Source of the DNA: Clostridia bacterium
Lineage (GTDB): Bacteria > Bacillota > Clostridia > Christensenellales > CAG-138
Reading direction: 5' to 3'
Assembly: GCA_017616435.1 (NCBI GenBank)
Contig: JAFZYC010000016.1
Span: forward strand, 1 to 34,817
Length of the DNA: 34,817 bases
Made by a program: the position numbers and the translations under genes
The notes under the pieces: model-generated
Told to the model about the DNA's origin: nothing
The model's database searches: none
Seen by the model: only the letters and a program-made list of their open reading frames with translations
Shown here: positions 5,757 to 12,799 of the stretch, one piece after another
How the letters are laid out: each line of letters opens with the position of its first letter
Numbering within the stretch: position 1 is the first letter of the stretch

Positions 5757-7238
5757 ATGAAACTGGGGTTTGACAACGAAAAGTATATTTCCATGCAGTC
5801 GCAGAAGATACTGGAGCGCATCGGGCGCTTCGGCGACAAGCTCTATCTGGAGTTCGGAGGGAAGCTGTTCGACGATTATCACGCCTCCCGCGTGGTGCCG
5901 GGATTCCTCCCCGATACAAAGATCAACATGCTCGCGGAGCTTAAGGACAGCGCGGAGATAATACTTGCGATACACGCGGGGGATATCGAGCGCAACAAGA
6001 TCCGCAGCGATACCGATATCGCCTATGACCGCGAGGTGTTGAGGCTCATCGACGCCTTCCGCAAGAGGGAGCTCTACGTATCCGGAGTTGTCATAACCCG
6101 CTACCGCGAGAACCAGCCCGCCGTCGACGCCTTTGCCGAAAGGCTCACGCGCCTCGGCGTAAAGGTCTACCGCCATTATCCCATAGAGGGATACCCCAAG
6201 AACCCCAAGTTCATTATCAGCGAGGAGGGCTTCGGCCGTAACGACTTTATCGAAACGACCCGTCCCCTCGTTGTCGTCACAGCCCCCGGCCCCGGGAGCG
6301 GCAAGCTCGCGGTATGCCTTTCGCAGGTATATCAGGAATACCGCCGCGGCGTGAGGGCGGGCTACGCCAAGTTCGAGACTTTCCCCGTATGGAACCTTCC
6401 GCTGACGCACCCCGTCAACCTCGCGTACGAGGCCGCGACCATCGACCTCGACGATATGAACATGATCGATCCCTTCCATTTGGAGGCGTACGGGGTATCG
6501 ACGGTCAACTACAACAGGGACGTCGAATCCTTCCCCGTGCTCAACACCATGTTCACGCATATCTACGGCGAGTCGCCCTATAAATCCCCGACTGATATGG
6601 GCGTCAACATGATCGGTTACTGCATCACGGACGACGACGCGGTCTGCGCCGCCGCCAAGCAGGAGATAATCCGCCGCTACTATCAGGCCGCCTGCGCGTT
6701 CAAGCGCGGCAGGGTGGAGAAGGAGCAGGTCTACAAGGCGGAGTTCATAATGAGCCGCGCCGGCGTTTCCGTGGAGGATCGCCCCGTAGTCGCCGCCGCG
6801 CTCAAGAGGGCGGAGGAGACCGGCGCACCCGCGATGGCTGTCGAACTCCCCGACGGCAGGACAATCACAGGCAAGACCGGCGAGTTCGTCGGCCCCGCCG
6901 CAGGAGCGATACTGAATTCGCTGAAGGCGCTCGCGGGCATCAACAAGAACATCGATCTGCTTTCCCCCGTAGTGTTGGAGCCCATAAGGAGCCTCAAGAC
7001 CAATCACTTCGGAAGCGAGAACCCCCTTCTCCATTCGGACGAAGTGCTCTACGCGCTCTCCATAAGCGCCGCGACCAACCCCACCGCCGCGCTCGCGATG
7101 CAGCAGCTTCCCAAGCTCCGCGGCTGCGAGGCGCATTCCTCCGTGATGCTCTCCTCGGCGGATCGCTCCGTCTACCGCAAGCTCGGCATCAACTGCACTT
7201 CGGAACCCAACCGTCAGGGCAACAGGCTGTATTCGTAA
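5757..7238 (+). CDS. DUF1846 (UPF0371) family protein
   Basis: A 493-residue soluble protein belonging to the DUF1846/UPF0371 family, whose usual length is about 500. Diagnostic stretches are LGFDNEKYISMQSQKILERI near the N-terminus, EFGGKLFDDYHASRVVPGF, AIHAGDIERNKIRSDTDIAYD, the VVVTAPGPGSGKLAVCLSQ nucleotide-binding-like loop (around residue 180) and HPVNLAYEAATIDLDDMNMIDPFH. The biochemical function of the family is not established. The ATG at 5757 was chosen with GGAGG at 5739-5743 (13 bases away, rather long); an in-frame ATG at 5727 would encode the GGAGG and lacks a site of its own. First gene of a three-gene + strand unit. Confidence 0.9.
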   Translation: MKLGFDNEKYISMQSQKILERIGRFGDKLYLEFGGKLFDDYHASRVVPGFLPDTKINMLAELKDSAEIILAIHAGDIERNKIRSDTDIAYDREVLRLIDAFRKRELYVSGVVITRYRENQPAVDAFAERLTRLGVKVYRHYPIEGYPKNPKFIISEEGFGRNDFIETTRPLVVVTAPGPGSGKLAVCLSQVYQEYRRGVRAGYAKFETFPVWNLPLTHPVNLAYEAATIDLDDMNMIDPFHLEAYGVSTVNYNRDVESFPVLNTMFTHIYGESPYKSPTDMGVNMIGYCITDDDAVCAAAKQEIIRRYYQAACAFKRGRVEKEQVYKAEFIMSRAGVSVEDRPVVAAALKRAEETGAPAMAVELPDGRTITGKTGEFVGPAAGAILNSLKALAGINKNIDLLSPVVLEPIRSLKTNHFGSENPLLHSDEVLYALSISAATNPTAALAMQQLPKLRGCEAHSSVMLSSADRSVYRKLGINCTSEPNRQGNRLYS

Positions 7239-7247
7239 GGAGAGACC

Positions 7248-7559
7248 GTGAACAGGATCGAACGCATCGCGAAAATGGAAAAAGCCCTCGACGCCTCTCG
7301 CACGGCGATAAGCGCGATGCAGACCGCGCTTGAAGAGTACGAGGCCGTGCAGGACGATTGGAAAAAGCTCTCCGATTATTACGGAAGCGCACAGTGGATG
7401 CGCGATTTCGAGGCGGACGAGGCAGGAAAGCTCCCGAAGGACCTGAAGCGCGGCGTGCTCTCGGAGGACGCGGTCTACGACCTGCTCATCGAAAACCGTG
7501 AGCTCGTCTTCAGAATGGCGAGGCTCGTAGCCGGCGCGATCGAAAAAAACACCATCTGA
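7248..7559 (+). CDS. DUF4298 domain protein
   Basis: A 103-residue, charged, mostly helical protein of the DUF4298 family. It has the typical IERIAKMEKALDASRTAI start and the DWKKLSDYYGSAQWMRDFEADEAGKLPKDLKRGVLSEDAVYDLL core. The function is unknown. It starts with GTG (7248), preceded by AAGGAG, nine bases after the DUF1846 stop. The heptad-like N-terminus suggests a coiled coil. It lies between DUF1846 and a TfoX-N gene in one apparent operon. Confidence 0.85.
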   Translation: MNRIERIAKMEKALDASRTAISAMQTALEEYEAVQDDWKKLSDYYGSAQWMRDFEADEAGKLPKDLKRGVLSEDAVYDLLIENRELVFRMARLVAGAIEKNTI

Positions 7560-7572
7560 CAGGGATCGGGAT

Positions 7573-7881
7573 ATGGCTTCGTCACGGGAATACATGGATT
7601 ATCTTCTGGAACAGCTGGCGGGAGCGGAGGTATCCGCCCGTCCCATGATGGGCGAATACGTGGTCTACTGCCGCGGAAGGGTCATTGGGGGCGTGTATGA
7701 CGACCGTTTTCTCGTAAAGCCCACCGCGACCGCGCGCGCCATGATGCCGGAAGCGCGTGAGGAGCTCCCCTATGACGGCGCAAAGCCCATGCTCCTCGTC
7801 GACCGCATGGAGGACAGGGAGTTTTTAAAGGAACTCGTCTCCCGCGTGAGCGACGAAGTCCCCGTACGAAAAAAGAAATGA
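7573..7881 (+). CDS. TfoX/Sxy N-terminal-domain protein
   Basis: A 102-residue protein consisting only of the TfoX N-terminal domain. The signature is EYMDYLLEQLAGAEVSARPMMGEYVVYCRGRVIGGVYDDRFLVKPT, where the ARPMMGEY...G.. block is characteristic. In gamma-proteobacteria full-length Sxy/TfoX activates competence genes with CRP; stand-alone N-terminal domains in Firmicutes have no proven role. It starts 13 bases after the DUF4298 stop, with GGGATCGGGAT before the ATG as a weak ribosome binding site. It ends at a strong terminator (7891-7918). Confidence 0.87.
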   Translation: MASSREYMDYLLEQLAGAEVSARPMMGEYVVYCRGRVIGGVYDDRFLVKPTATARAMMPEAREELPYDGAKPMLLVDRMEDREFLKELVSRVSDEVPVRKKK

Positions 7882-7890
7882 TAAAACAAC

Positions 7891-7918
7891 AGAGCACTGC
7901 GGCCGCAGTGCTCTTTTT
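7891..7918. terminator. Terminator after the TfoX-N gene
   Basis: The perfect palindrome AGAGCACTGCGG/CCGCAGTGCTCT (7891-7914) runs into TTTTT on the + strand. The opposite side reads GTTGTTTTA, so it may also stop the - strand flavoprotein transcript that ends at 7930. Confidence 0.9.
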
Positions 7919-7929
7919 ATGTGCTTCGT

Positions 7930-9300
7930 TTACGCCTCCGCGATCTTCCTTGCGACGAACACGCCGCTCGCGGAAGCGTGCGAGAGCGAGTGCGTGACGC
8001 CCGAGCAGTCGCCGATCACGTACAGCCCCTTGTGACGCGTCTCGAGGTTTTCGTCGATATCGACCTGCATGTTATAGAACTTGACCTCCACGCCGTAAAG
8101 GAGCGTATCGTCGTTCGCCGTGCCCGGAGCTATCTTGTCGAGAGCGTAGATCATCTCGATAACGCCGTCGAGTATGCGCTTGGGCATAACGAGCGAAAGA
8201 TCGCCCGGCGTCGCCGAAAGGGTGGGGGTGGTGAAGCTCTCCTGTATACGCTTTGCCGTGGAGCGCTTCCCGTCGATAAGATCGCCGAACCTCTGGAGCA
8301 TAACGCCGCCGCCCAGCATGTTGGAAAGCTTGGCTATGTTCTCGGCATAAGCCGTGGAGTCGTTGAAGGGCTCCGTGAAATGCTTCGATACGAGCAGAGC
8401 GAAGTTCGTGTTCGGGGTGTGCAGGGCGGGATCCTCGTAGCTGTGGCCGTTCACGGTGACTATGCCGTTCGTGTTCTCGCTTACGACGACGCCGTGCGGG
8501 TTCATGCAGAAGGTGCGTACGAGATCGCCGTATTTGTCCGTGCGGTAGACTATCTTCGATTCGTAAAGCTCGTCGGTCAGGTGGGAGAATATCTCCGCGG
8601 GCAGCTCGACCCTGACGCCGATATCGACCCTTGAGCTGTTGGTCTTGATATCGAGCTCGCGGCAGACGCTCTCCATCCACTTGGAGCCGGAGCGGCCGAC
8701 GGAAATGACACATCTTTCGCAGTCATAGATCTCCGCGGGGGTGTATACGGCAAAGCCGCCGTCCGCGGCCTCGACCTTGTCGACCGGCGTACGGAAGAAG
8801 AAATCGACCTTATCCTTCAAAAGCTCGAAAAGATGCTCCAGCACGACGTAGTTCTTGTCCGTGCCAAGATGCCTTACGGAGGCTTCCAAAAGATGGAGCT
8901 TGTTCTGCATGCAGAGCTTCTTGATATGCGAGTTTGCGGTGGAATAGAGCTTTGAACCCGCGCCGCCCAGCTCCATGTTTATCGAGTCGACATAGCGCAT
9001 GAGCTCCGTCGCCATCGCCTTGCCTATGTATTCGTGAAGGTTGCCGCCGAACTCGTTCGTGATATTGTATTTGCCGTCGGAAAAAGCGCCGGCGCCGCCG
9101 AACCCGTTCATTATGGCGCAGGTGGGGCAGTGTATGCAGGTCCTTATCCTTTCGCCGTCGATGGGGCATTTGCGCTTTTCGAGCGGATTGCCGGCCTCGA
9201 ACACGGCGATGCGGAGCTCCGGCGCGAGCTTGCTCAGCTCATACGCCGTGAATATCCCGCCGGGACCCGCGCCGACGATAATAACGTCGTAATGCTTCAT
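7930..9300 (-). CDS. FAD-dependent dehydrogenase, COG2509 type
   Basis: A 456-residue flavoprotein. The N-terminal VIIVGAGPGGIFTAYELS is a dinucleotide-binding Rossmann motif, and the C-terminal GLYVIGDCSGVTHSLSHASASG is the second FAD-contact motif with its conserved GD. After the Rossmann strand, KRKCPIDG and CIHCPTCAIMNGFGGAGAFSDGK form the Cys-rich/glycine block typical of the uncharacterised COG2509 dehydrogenases. Four cysteines in that region (C-x11-C-x2-C-x2-C spacing approximately) could hold an Fe-S or redox centre; that is inference. Substrate unknown. GAGGAG precedes the ATG. A promoter (9333-9362) lies in the gap after sigG, so it may be transcribed alone as well as by read-through from sigG. 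Confidence 0.87.
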   Translation of the reverse strand: MKHYDVIIVGAGPGGIFTAYELSKLAPELRIAVFEAGNPLEKRKCPIDGERIRTCIHCPTCAIMNGFGGAGAFSDGKYNITNEFGGNLHEYIGKAMATELMRYVDSINMELGGAGSKLYSTANSHIKKLCMQNKLHLLEASVRHLGTDKNYVVLEHLFELLKDKVDFFFRTPVDKVEAADGGFAVYTPAEIYDCERCVISVGRSGSKWMESVCRELDIKTNSSRVDIGVRVELPAEIFSHLTDELYESKIVYRTDKYGDLVRTFCMNPHGVVVSENTNGIVTVNGHSYEDPALHTPNTNFALLVSKHFTEPFNDSTAYAENIAKLSNMLGGGVMLQRFGDLIDGKRSTAKRIQESFTTPTLSATPGDLSLVMPKRILDGVIEMIYALDKIAPGTANDDTLLYGVEVKFYNMQVDIDENLETRHKGLYVIGDCSGVTHSLSHASASGVFVARKIAEA

Positions 9301-9332
9301 TGCTGTTCTCCTCGGATGGGTTTTAACAAGCC

Positions 9333-9362
9333 ATTATACCACGGCACCAAGGGGGAAAACAA
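9333..9362 (-). promoter_or_regulatory. Probable promoter of the COG2509 flavoprotein gene
   Basis: On the - strand TATAAT (9333-9338) with TTGTTT (9357-9362) 18 bases upstream. The -10 is perfect, the -35 weaker. Confidence 0.6.
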
Positions 9363-9380
9363 CAGCGGAAGCGATCTTGG

Positions 9381-10154
9381 CTAAACGAATTTTCGCATCT
9401 TCTGGAGCGCGTGCTTCTCGAGCCGCGATACCTGCGCCTGACTAATGCCTATCTCGCCCGCGACCTCCGTCTGCGTTCGGCCGAGGAAGAACCGCATCTC
9501 TATTATCCTGCGTTCGCGCTCGGGCAGACGCTCCATACCGGTCCGTATCGCGACGGAATCCGCCCAGCGCTCCTCGTCCGCGGTCTCGTCGCGCACCTGA
9601 TCCACTATGAACACCGCGTCGCCGTCGTCGCGGAACACCGGCTCGTTCAGCGAGACCGGATCCGCAATAGCGTCGAGGGCGAATACGACCTCCTCCTCCG
9701 GGACGCCGAGCGCGTTTGCGATCTCGCCCAACGTCGGCTCCCGCCCGAGCTCGTATTCGAGCCGCGCCCGCTCCCTTAAAGCATGGTATGCCGTATCCCT
9801 TATGGAGCGCGATACCCGCATGCTGCTGTTGTCGCGCAGGTAGCGGCGGACCTCGCCGATTATCATCGGCACGGCGTATGTCGAAAACCTCACACCGTGG
9901 GAGGTGTCGAAATTGTCTATGGCTTTTATGAGGCCGATGCAGCCTATCTGGAAAAGATCGTCCGGGGATTCGCCGCGGCCGGAGAACCGCTGTATCACGG
10001 AGAGCACGAGGCGCAGGTTGCCGTTTATGAACTCCTCCCGCGCGGCGGGGTCGCCCTCGCCTATGAGCCTCAACAGCTCCTCGCTGCGCTTCTGATCCAT
10101 TCGCGGGAGCTTGTTCGTATTGATCCCGCAGATATCCACCGTCGTCTTAGCCAT
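9381..10154 (-). CDS. sigG: RNA polymerase sporulation sigma factor SigG (late forespore)
   Basis: A 257-residue sigma-70 family protein that I recognise as sigma-G. It has the SigG-specific N-terminus VDICGINTNKLPRM, then region 2 (GNLRLVLSVIQRFSGRGESPDDLFQIGCIGLIKAIDNFD) and the RFSTYAVPMIIGEVRRYLRDN block almost identical to the family. Region 3 has ELGREPTLGEIANALGVPEEEVVFALDAI, and region 4 has ERRIIEMRFFLGRTQTEVAGEIGISQAQVSRLE. SigG directs late gene expression inside the forespore once engulfment is complete. AGGAGG precedes the ATG. The upstream promoter fits sigma-F, the known activator of sigG. No spoIIG (sigE) genes lie beside it here, unlike in Bacillus and many Clostridia. Confidence 0.96.
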   Translation of the reverse strand: MAKTTVDICGINTNKLPRMDQKRSEELLRLIGEGDPAAREEFINGNLRLVLSVIQRFSGRGESPDDLFQIGCIGLIKAIDNFDTSHGVRFSTYAVPMIIGEVRRYLRDNSSMRVSRSIRDTAYHALRERARLEYELGREPTLGEIANALGVPEEEVVFALDAIADPVSLNEPVFRDDGDAVFIVDQVRDETADEERWADSVAIRTGMERLPERERRIIEMRFFLGRTQTEVAGEIGISQAQVSRLEKHALQKMRKFV

Positions 10155-10191
10155 TGGCGCCTCCTTTGAGAATACAAGCCTTATGTACTAT

Positions 10192-10221
10192 GATTCTCTC
10201 CCCGAAGGCTTTCGGCTATAC
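10192..10221 (-). promoter_or_regulatory. Sigma-F-like forespore promoter of sigG
   Basis: On the - strand GTATA (10217-10221), a 15-base spacer, then GGAGAGAATC (10192-10201). This fits the B. subtilis sigma-F consensus (GYWTA, 15-16 bases, GGnnAnAnT) at all defined positions except the last. No TTGACA/TATAAT pair is seen there. The spacer contains a small CCGAA/TTCGG dyad. Assignment to sigma-F is by consensus matching. Confidence 0.7.
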
Positions 10222-10269
10222 GCCCGAGCGGCTGTATGCGCGGCGAAAAAAACGGCGAAAAGGAGCTTA

Positions 10270-10298
10270 TTGACCGACGTTCCGGCGGGATGTATAAT
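10270..10298 (+). promoter_or_regulatory. Promoter of GNAT gene 10329-10835
   Basis: TTGACC (10270-10275), 17-base spacer, TATAAT (10293-10298). The GTG start lies 31 bases after the -10. Confidence 0.85.
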
Positions 10299-10328
10299 TC
10301 AATAAATGATCGAAGGAGGGCAAAAGAG

Positions 10329-10835
10329 GTGAAAGGCTCCGTAAGGCTTGCCGAAGCGCGCGACATGGCGGCGATACTCGCGGTATATGAGGACGCGCGC
10401 CGCTTCATGGCGGCGAACGGCAACTATTCCCAGTGGGGCCCCCAAAAATACCCGCGCGAGGAGCTCCTTCGGGAGGATATCGCCCTTTCACGATTGTACG
10501 TCCTTGAAAGGGGCGGCGTCATCTGCGCCGCGTTCGTCATAGCAGAGGGCGAGGAACCGACCTACCGCGTTATCGAAAGCGGCGCGTGGCCGAGCGAAAG
10601 GCCGTACGTCACCGTGCACAGGCTCGGCTCGCTTTCGGGAGAGCACGGCTGCGCAGCGGAAGCGCTGGGGTTCGCGGAGGCGCTCGCCGCGGAGCGCGGG
10701 CTCACCGTCAGAGCGGATACTCACGCCGACAATATCCCCATGCGGCGCATACTCGAAAAAAGGGGCTACCGTTACTGCGGCGTGATACATGTGCGCGACG
10801 GCTCGCCGCGGCTCGCGTTCGAACTGGATAAATGA
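10329..10835 (+). CDS. GNAT-family N-acetyltransferase
   Basis: A 168-residue GNAT protein. SVRLAEARDMAAILAVYEDARRFM is the N-terminal strand/helix and NYSQWGPQKYPREELLREDI is a segment typical of the small clostridial group. YVTVHRLGSLSGEHGCAAEALGFAEALAAERGL replaces the standard acetyl-CoA loop region, and DNIPMRRILEKRGYRYCGVIHV is motif B. The substrate is unknown. The GTG at 10329 was chosen because GGAGGG (10315-10320) sits 8 bases before it; an ATG at 10236 lies upstream of the promoter. Monocistronic and originally convergent with serS; its terminator hairpin now separates it from the inserted unit. Confidence 0.86.
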   Translation: MKGSVRLAEARDMAAILAVYEDARRFMAANGNYSQWGPQKYPREELLREDIALSRLYVLERGGVICAAFVIAEGEEPTYRVIESGAWPSERPYVTVHRLGSLSGEHGCAAEALGFAEALAAERGLTVRADTHADNIPMRRILEKRGYRYCGVIHVRDGSPRLAFELDK

Positions 10836-10865
10836 AAAAGACCGGCTCATACGAGCCGGTCTTTT
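10836..10865. terminator. Bidirectional terminator after the GNAT gene (probably the original serS terminator)
   Basis: AAAAGACCGGCTC (10836-10848) pairs with 10853-10865, loop ATAC, with T4 on the + strand and T5 on the - strand. Because the serS 3'-end copy abuts it (10873), it was probably shared with serS before the insertion. It now serves the ribbon-helix-helix gene on the - strand. Confidence 0.88.
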
Positions 10866-10872
10866 AACTTGT

Positions 10873-10940
10873 GTTTTTTACTTTATCACGTCGCAGTGCA
10901 TATATGGCCTCAGCGCCTCGGGCACGGTAACGGAGCCGTC
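10873..10940 (-). pseudogene. serS: Orphan copy of the serS 3' end (left direct repeat)
   Basis: This is a 68-bp perfect copy of 11526-11593. Read on the - strand in the serS frame it encodes D-G-S-V through C-D-V-I-K and the stop, i.e. serS residues 403-422. It has no start and no upstream part of serS. The TGA of the ribbon-helix-helix gene (10939-10941) straddles the junction, so the fragment is transcribed but not translated in the serS frame. Confidence 0.9.
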
Positions 10941-11097
10941 AAACAGGATCAAGGTCTTCTTGGTTCCTTATGTAATCCTTTAGAATAATATTGATAAACT
11001 GAGAAACGGATCTGTCGTCATCCTCTGCTAATCGGCGTATCTTCTCAATAACATCCTCGTCAATTGTAATGCTGACTTTTGTTTTTAAGGGACGCAT
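10939..11097 (-). CDS. Small ribbon-helix-helix (Arc/CopG-type) DNA-binding protein
   Basis: A 52-residue protein with the ribbon-helix-helix pattern. The strand KTKVSITIDEDVIEK (alternating residues that contact DNA) is followed by helix A IRRLAEDDD, the turn RSVSQ, and helix B FINIILKDYIRNQ. Such proteins dimerise and repress by binding inverted repeats, often their own promoter. GGAG lies 8 bases before the ATG. It is divergent from the zinc-ribbon gene, and the shared 114-base gap holds several dyads. Its stop codon sits on the right end of the orphan serS copy, so the integration junction defines its C-terminus. Its codon use is AT-rich, unlike neighbouring genes. It could alternatively be an antitoxin-like regulator. 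Confidence 0.85.
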   Translation of the reverse strand: MRPLKTKVSITIDEDVIEKIRRLAEDDDRSVSQFINIILKDYIRNQEDLDPV

Positions 11098-11136
11098 CGG
11101 TTATCTCCTGATCGTTTTCTTAAGCTTATTATACTA

Positions 11137-11182
11137 TTATTGATCAATTGATATTGACATATCCTATAAAGTAGGATAAAAT
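11137..11182. promoter_or_regulatory. Divergent promoter/operator of the insert
   Basis: The + strand promoter is TTGACA (11154-11159), 17-base spacer, TAAAAT (11177-11182). The spacer is almost filled by the inverted repeat TATCCTA-N5-TAGGATA (11160-11178), an ideal place for a repressor. Overlapping dyads ATTGATCAAT and ATCAATTGAT lie just to the left. On the - strand a TATAAT (11128-11133) serves the ribbon-helix-helix gene, with no good -35. Repression by that protein is inference. Confidence 0.7.
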
Positions 11183-11211
11183 ACTATTATCCTTAATATT
11201 GGAGGTTGAGT

Positions 11212-11445
11212 ATGATTTGTCCAAGATGCGGATCGGATAACGTTAATGTGTTTATCGAGCAGACTTCGGCAAAAACAAGAACAAAGAATACCGGGTGCTT
11301 ATGGAAGATCGGCCGGGCATTCCTTATTATTTTCACCTGCGGCCTTTGGCTACTGATCGGCCGCCGCAAAGAAACGGGAAAGACAAAATTTGAGAATAAG
11401 TCCACAGCGGTCTGCCAGAACTGTGGGCATAAGTGGTATGTTTAA
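11212..11445 (+). CDS. Small zinc-ribbon protein with one hydrophobic segment
   Basis: A 77-residue protein. The N-terminal CPRC (residues 3-6) and C-terminal CQNC pairs form a split zinc ribbon (CPRCGSDN... AVCQNCGHKWYV). Between them is a hydrophobic run, AFLIIFTCGLWLLIG, long enough for one membrane segment and flanked by basic residues. GGAGG lies 6 bases before the ATG at 11212; a TTG six bases further upstream overlaps that site and was rejected. The function is unknown. It is the only + strand gene of the serS insert and has its own promoter and terminator. Related small zinc-ribbon proteins occur in Firmicutes, but I cannot name a characterised one. Confidence 0.75.
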   Translation: MICPRCGSDNVNVFIEQTSAKTRTKNTGCLWKIGRAFLIIFTCGLWLLIGRRKETGKTKFENKSTAVCQNCGHKWYV

Positions 11446-11480
11446 CAGCTTTCCTAAATAGTATTGCCGATAATAGAAGA

Positions 11481-11516
11481 AAAAGCGATTCCCCGCAAAG
11501 ACGGGGGATCGCTTTT
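11481..11516. terminator. Terminator between the zinc-ribbon gene and serS
   Basis: AAAAGCGATTCCCCG (11481-11495) pairs with 11502-11516 (one T-G wobble), loop CAAAGA. The + side ends in T4, and the - side runs into a T5 followed by CTTC. It lies inside the insert and can end both the zinc-ribbon transcript and serS. Confidence 0.88.
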
Positions 11517-11525
11517 ATTGTTCTC

Positions 11526-11593
11526 GTTTTTTACTTTATCACGTCGCAGTGCATATATGGCCTCAGCGCCTCGGGCACGGTAACGGAGCCGTC
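11526..11593. repeat. Right 68-bp direct repeat, within intact serS
   Basis: Identical to 10873-10940. It covers the serS stop codon (11531-11533), the 20 preceding codons and five bases downstream. The match ends abruptly on both sides (10872/11525 and 10941/11594 differ). Confidence 0.95.
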
Positions 11594-12799
11594 CTCGTTC
11601 TGATAGTTCTCGAGTATGGCGGCGACGGTGCGGCCGATAGCCACACCGGAGCCGTTCAGGGTGTGCACGAGCTCGGGCTTGGAGTTCTTGTCGCGGCGGA
11701 AGCGGATCTGCGCACGGCGCGCCTGGAAATCCTCGAAATCGGAGCAGGAGGATATCTCAACGTAGCGGCCGTAGCTGGGCATCCAGACCTCAATATCGTA
11801 GGTCTTCGCGGAGGAGAAGCCGAGATCTCCGGTGGAGAGGCATACCACGCGGTAGGGGAGACCCAGACCCTGCAGCACACGCTCTGCGTCGTTCGTGAGC
11901 TTCTCAAGCTCCTCATAGCTCGACTCTGGGGTCGTGAACTTCACGAGCTCGACCTTGTTGAACTGATGCTGGCGGATGAGGCCGCGGGTGTCGCGCCCGG
12001 CGGATCCCGCTTCGGAGCGGAAGCACGCGGAGTACGCGCAGTACTTGATGGGCAGCTTCGCGCCGTCGAGTATGTCGCCGCGGTGCAGGTTGGTCACGGG
12101 GACCTCCGCGGTCGGGATAAGGAAGTAATCCGTGTCCGTAACCTTGAAGGCGTCCTCTTCGAACTTGGGCAGCTGACCCGTGCCGGTCATGGAGGCGCGG
12201 TTGACCATGTAGGGAGGCAGTATCTCCGTGTAGCCGTTCTCGGTGTGAACGTCGAGGAAATAGCTGATTATCGCGCGCTCGAGCCTTGCGCCGAGGCCGC
12301 GGTAAACGGTGAACCTCGCGCCCGTGATCTTGCCCGCGGAGGCAAAATCGAGAATGCCCAGATCCTCGCCGATGTCCCAGTGCGCCTTGGGAGCGAAGCC
12401 GAAATCGCGCGGCGCGCTCCAGCGCCTGATCTCAACGTTCTCCTTGTCGTCCGCGCCCTCGGGTACGGATTCGTGCGGGATGTTGGGAACGGCGAGCAGC
12501 AGCTCCTCGAGCTTCGCGTCGATGCCGCTCATGGAGCCGTCAAGCTCCTTTATGCGGTCGGCAAGCTCCTTCATGGAGGCGAGCTTTTCGGTAACGTCGA
12601 CGCCCTGCTTCTTGAGCATGGGTATCTGAGCGGAGACCGAGTTGCGCTCCGCCTTCATTGCCTCGACCTGCTGGAGCAGCTCGCGGCGCTTCGCGTCGAG
12701 CGCCAGAAGCTCCGTTACGTCCGCGCCCTTATTGCGGCGCTTGCGCATGGCTTCGACCAGCGCTTCGGGATCCTTCCTGATTCGTTTGATGTCTAACAT
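11531..12799 (-). CDS. serS: Seryl-tRNA synthetase
   Basis: A 422-residue class II aminoacyl-tRNA synthetase, normal length for bacterial SerRS. Residues 1-105 form the long antiparallel coiled-coil arm that grips tRNA-Ser. Motif 2 is [21 protein letters not shown] (260-280), motif 3 is [16 protein letters not shown] (383-398), and [10 protein letters not shown] (228-237) is the conserved TAE segment that binds serine. It charges tRNA-Ser and, by the general pathway, tRNA-Sec. AAGGAG precedes the ATG. It is the last gene of a probable mgtE-secA-serS unit, 46 bases after secA, with no T-box possible in the gap. Its final 20 codons are duplicated at 10873-10940. Confidence 0.97.
   Translation of the reverse strand: MLDIKRIRKDPEALVEAMRKRRNKGADVTELLALDAKRRELLQQVEAMKAERNSVSAQIPMLKKQGVDVTEKLASMKELADRIKELDGSMSGIDAKLEELLLAVPNIPHESVPEGADDKENVEIRRWSAPRDFGFAPKAHWDIGEDLGILDFASAGKITGARFTVYRGLGARLERAIISYFLDVHTENGYTEILPPYMVNRASMTGTGQLPKFEEDAFKVTDTDYFLIPTAEVPVTNLHRGDILDGAKLPIKYCAYSACFRSEAGSAGRDTRGLIRQHQFNKVELVKFTTPESSYEELEKLTNDAERVLQGLGLPYRVVCLSTGDLGFSSAKTYDIEVWMPSYGRYVEISSCSDFEDFQARRAQIRFRRDKNSKPELVHTLNGSGVAIGRTVAAILENYQNEDGSVTVPEALRPYMHCDVIK

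Larger units (their letters stand above)
10873..11593. mobile_element. Miniature AT-rich insertion at the 3' end of serS, flanked by 68-bp direct repeats
   Basis: Bases 10873-10940 and 11526-11593 are identical over 68 positions (offset 653). The repeat contains the last 20 serS codons, its TAA and 5 bases beyond. The right copy belongs to intact serS and the left copy is an orphan fragment. Between them lie a ribbon-helix-helix gene (-), a zinc-ribbon membrane protein gene (+) and a terminator. The insert is strikingly AT-rich against its neighbours (bases 10981-11040 count 23/60 G+C, 11101-11160 count 15/60). There is no recombinase. The layout is what site-specific integration into a gene 3' end leaves (att-like repeats restoring the target gene); duplication by another route is possible. 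Confidence 0.75.

Noticed and set aside
10873..10940. Ribbon-helix-helix protein read through into the serS tail as a fusion
   Set aside because: The TGA at 10939-10941 ends that frame exactly at the junction, and the serS tail is in a different frame.
10939..11445. Classical toxin-antitoxin operon
   Set aside because: The two genes are divergent and the zinc-ribbon protein has no toxin motif. A regulator-target pair fits better, though a toxic effect is not excluded.
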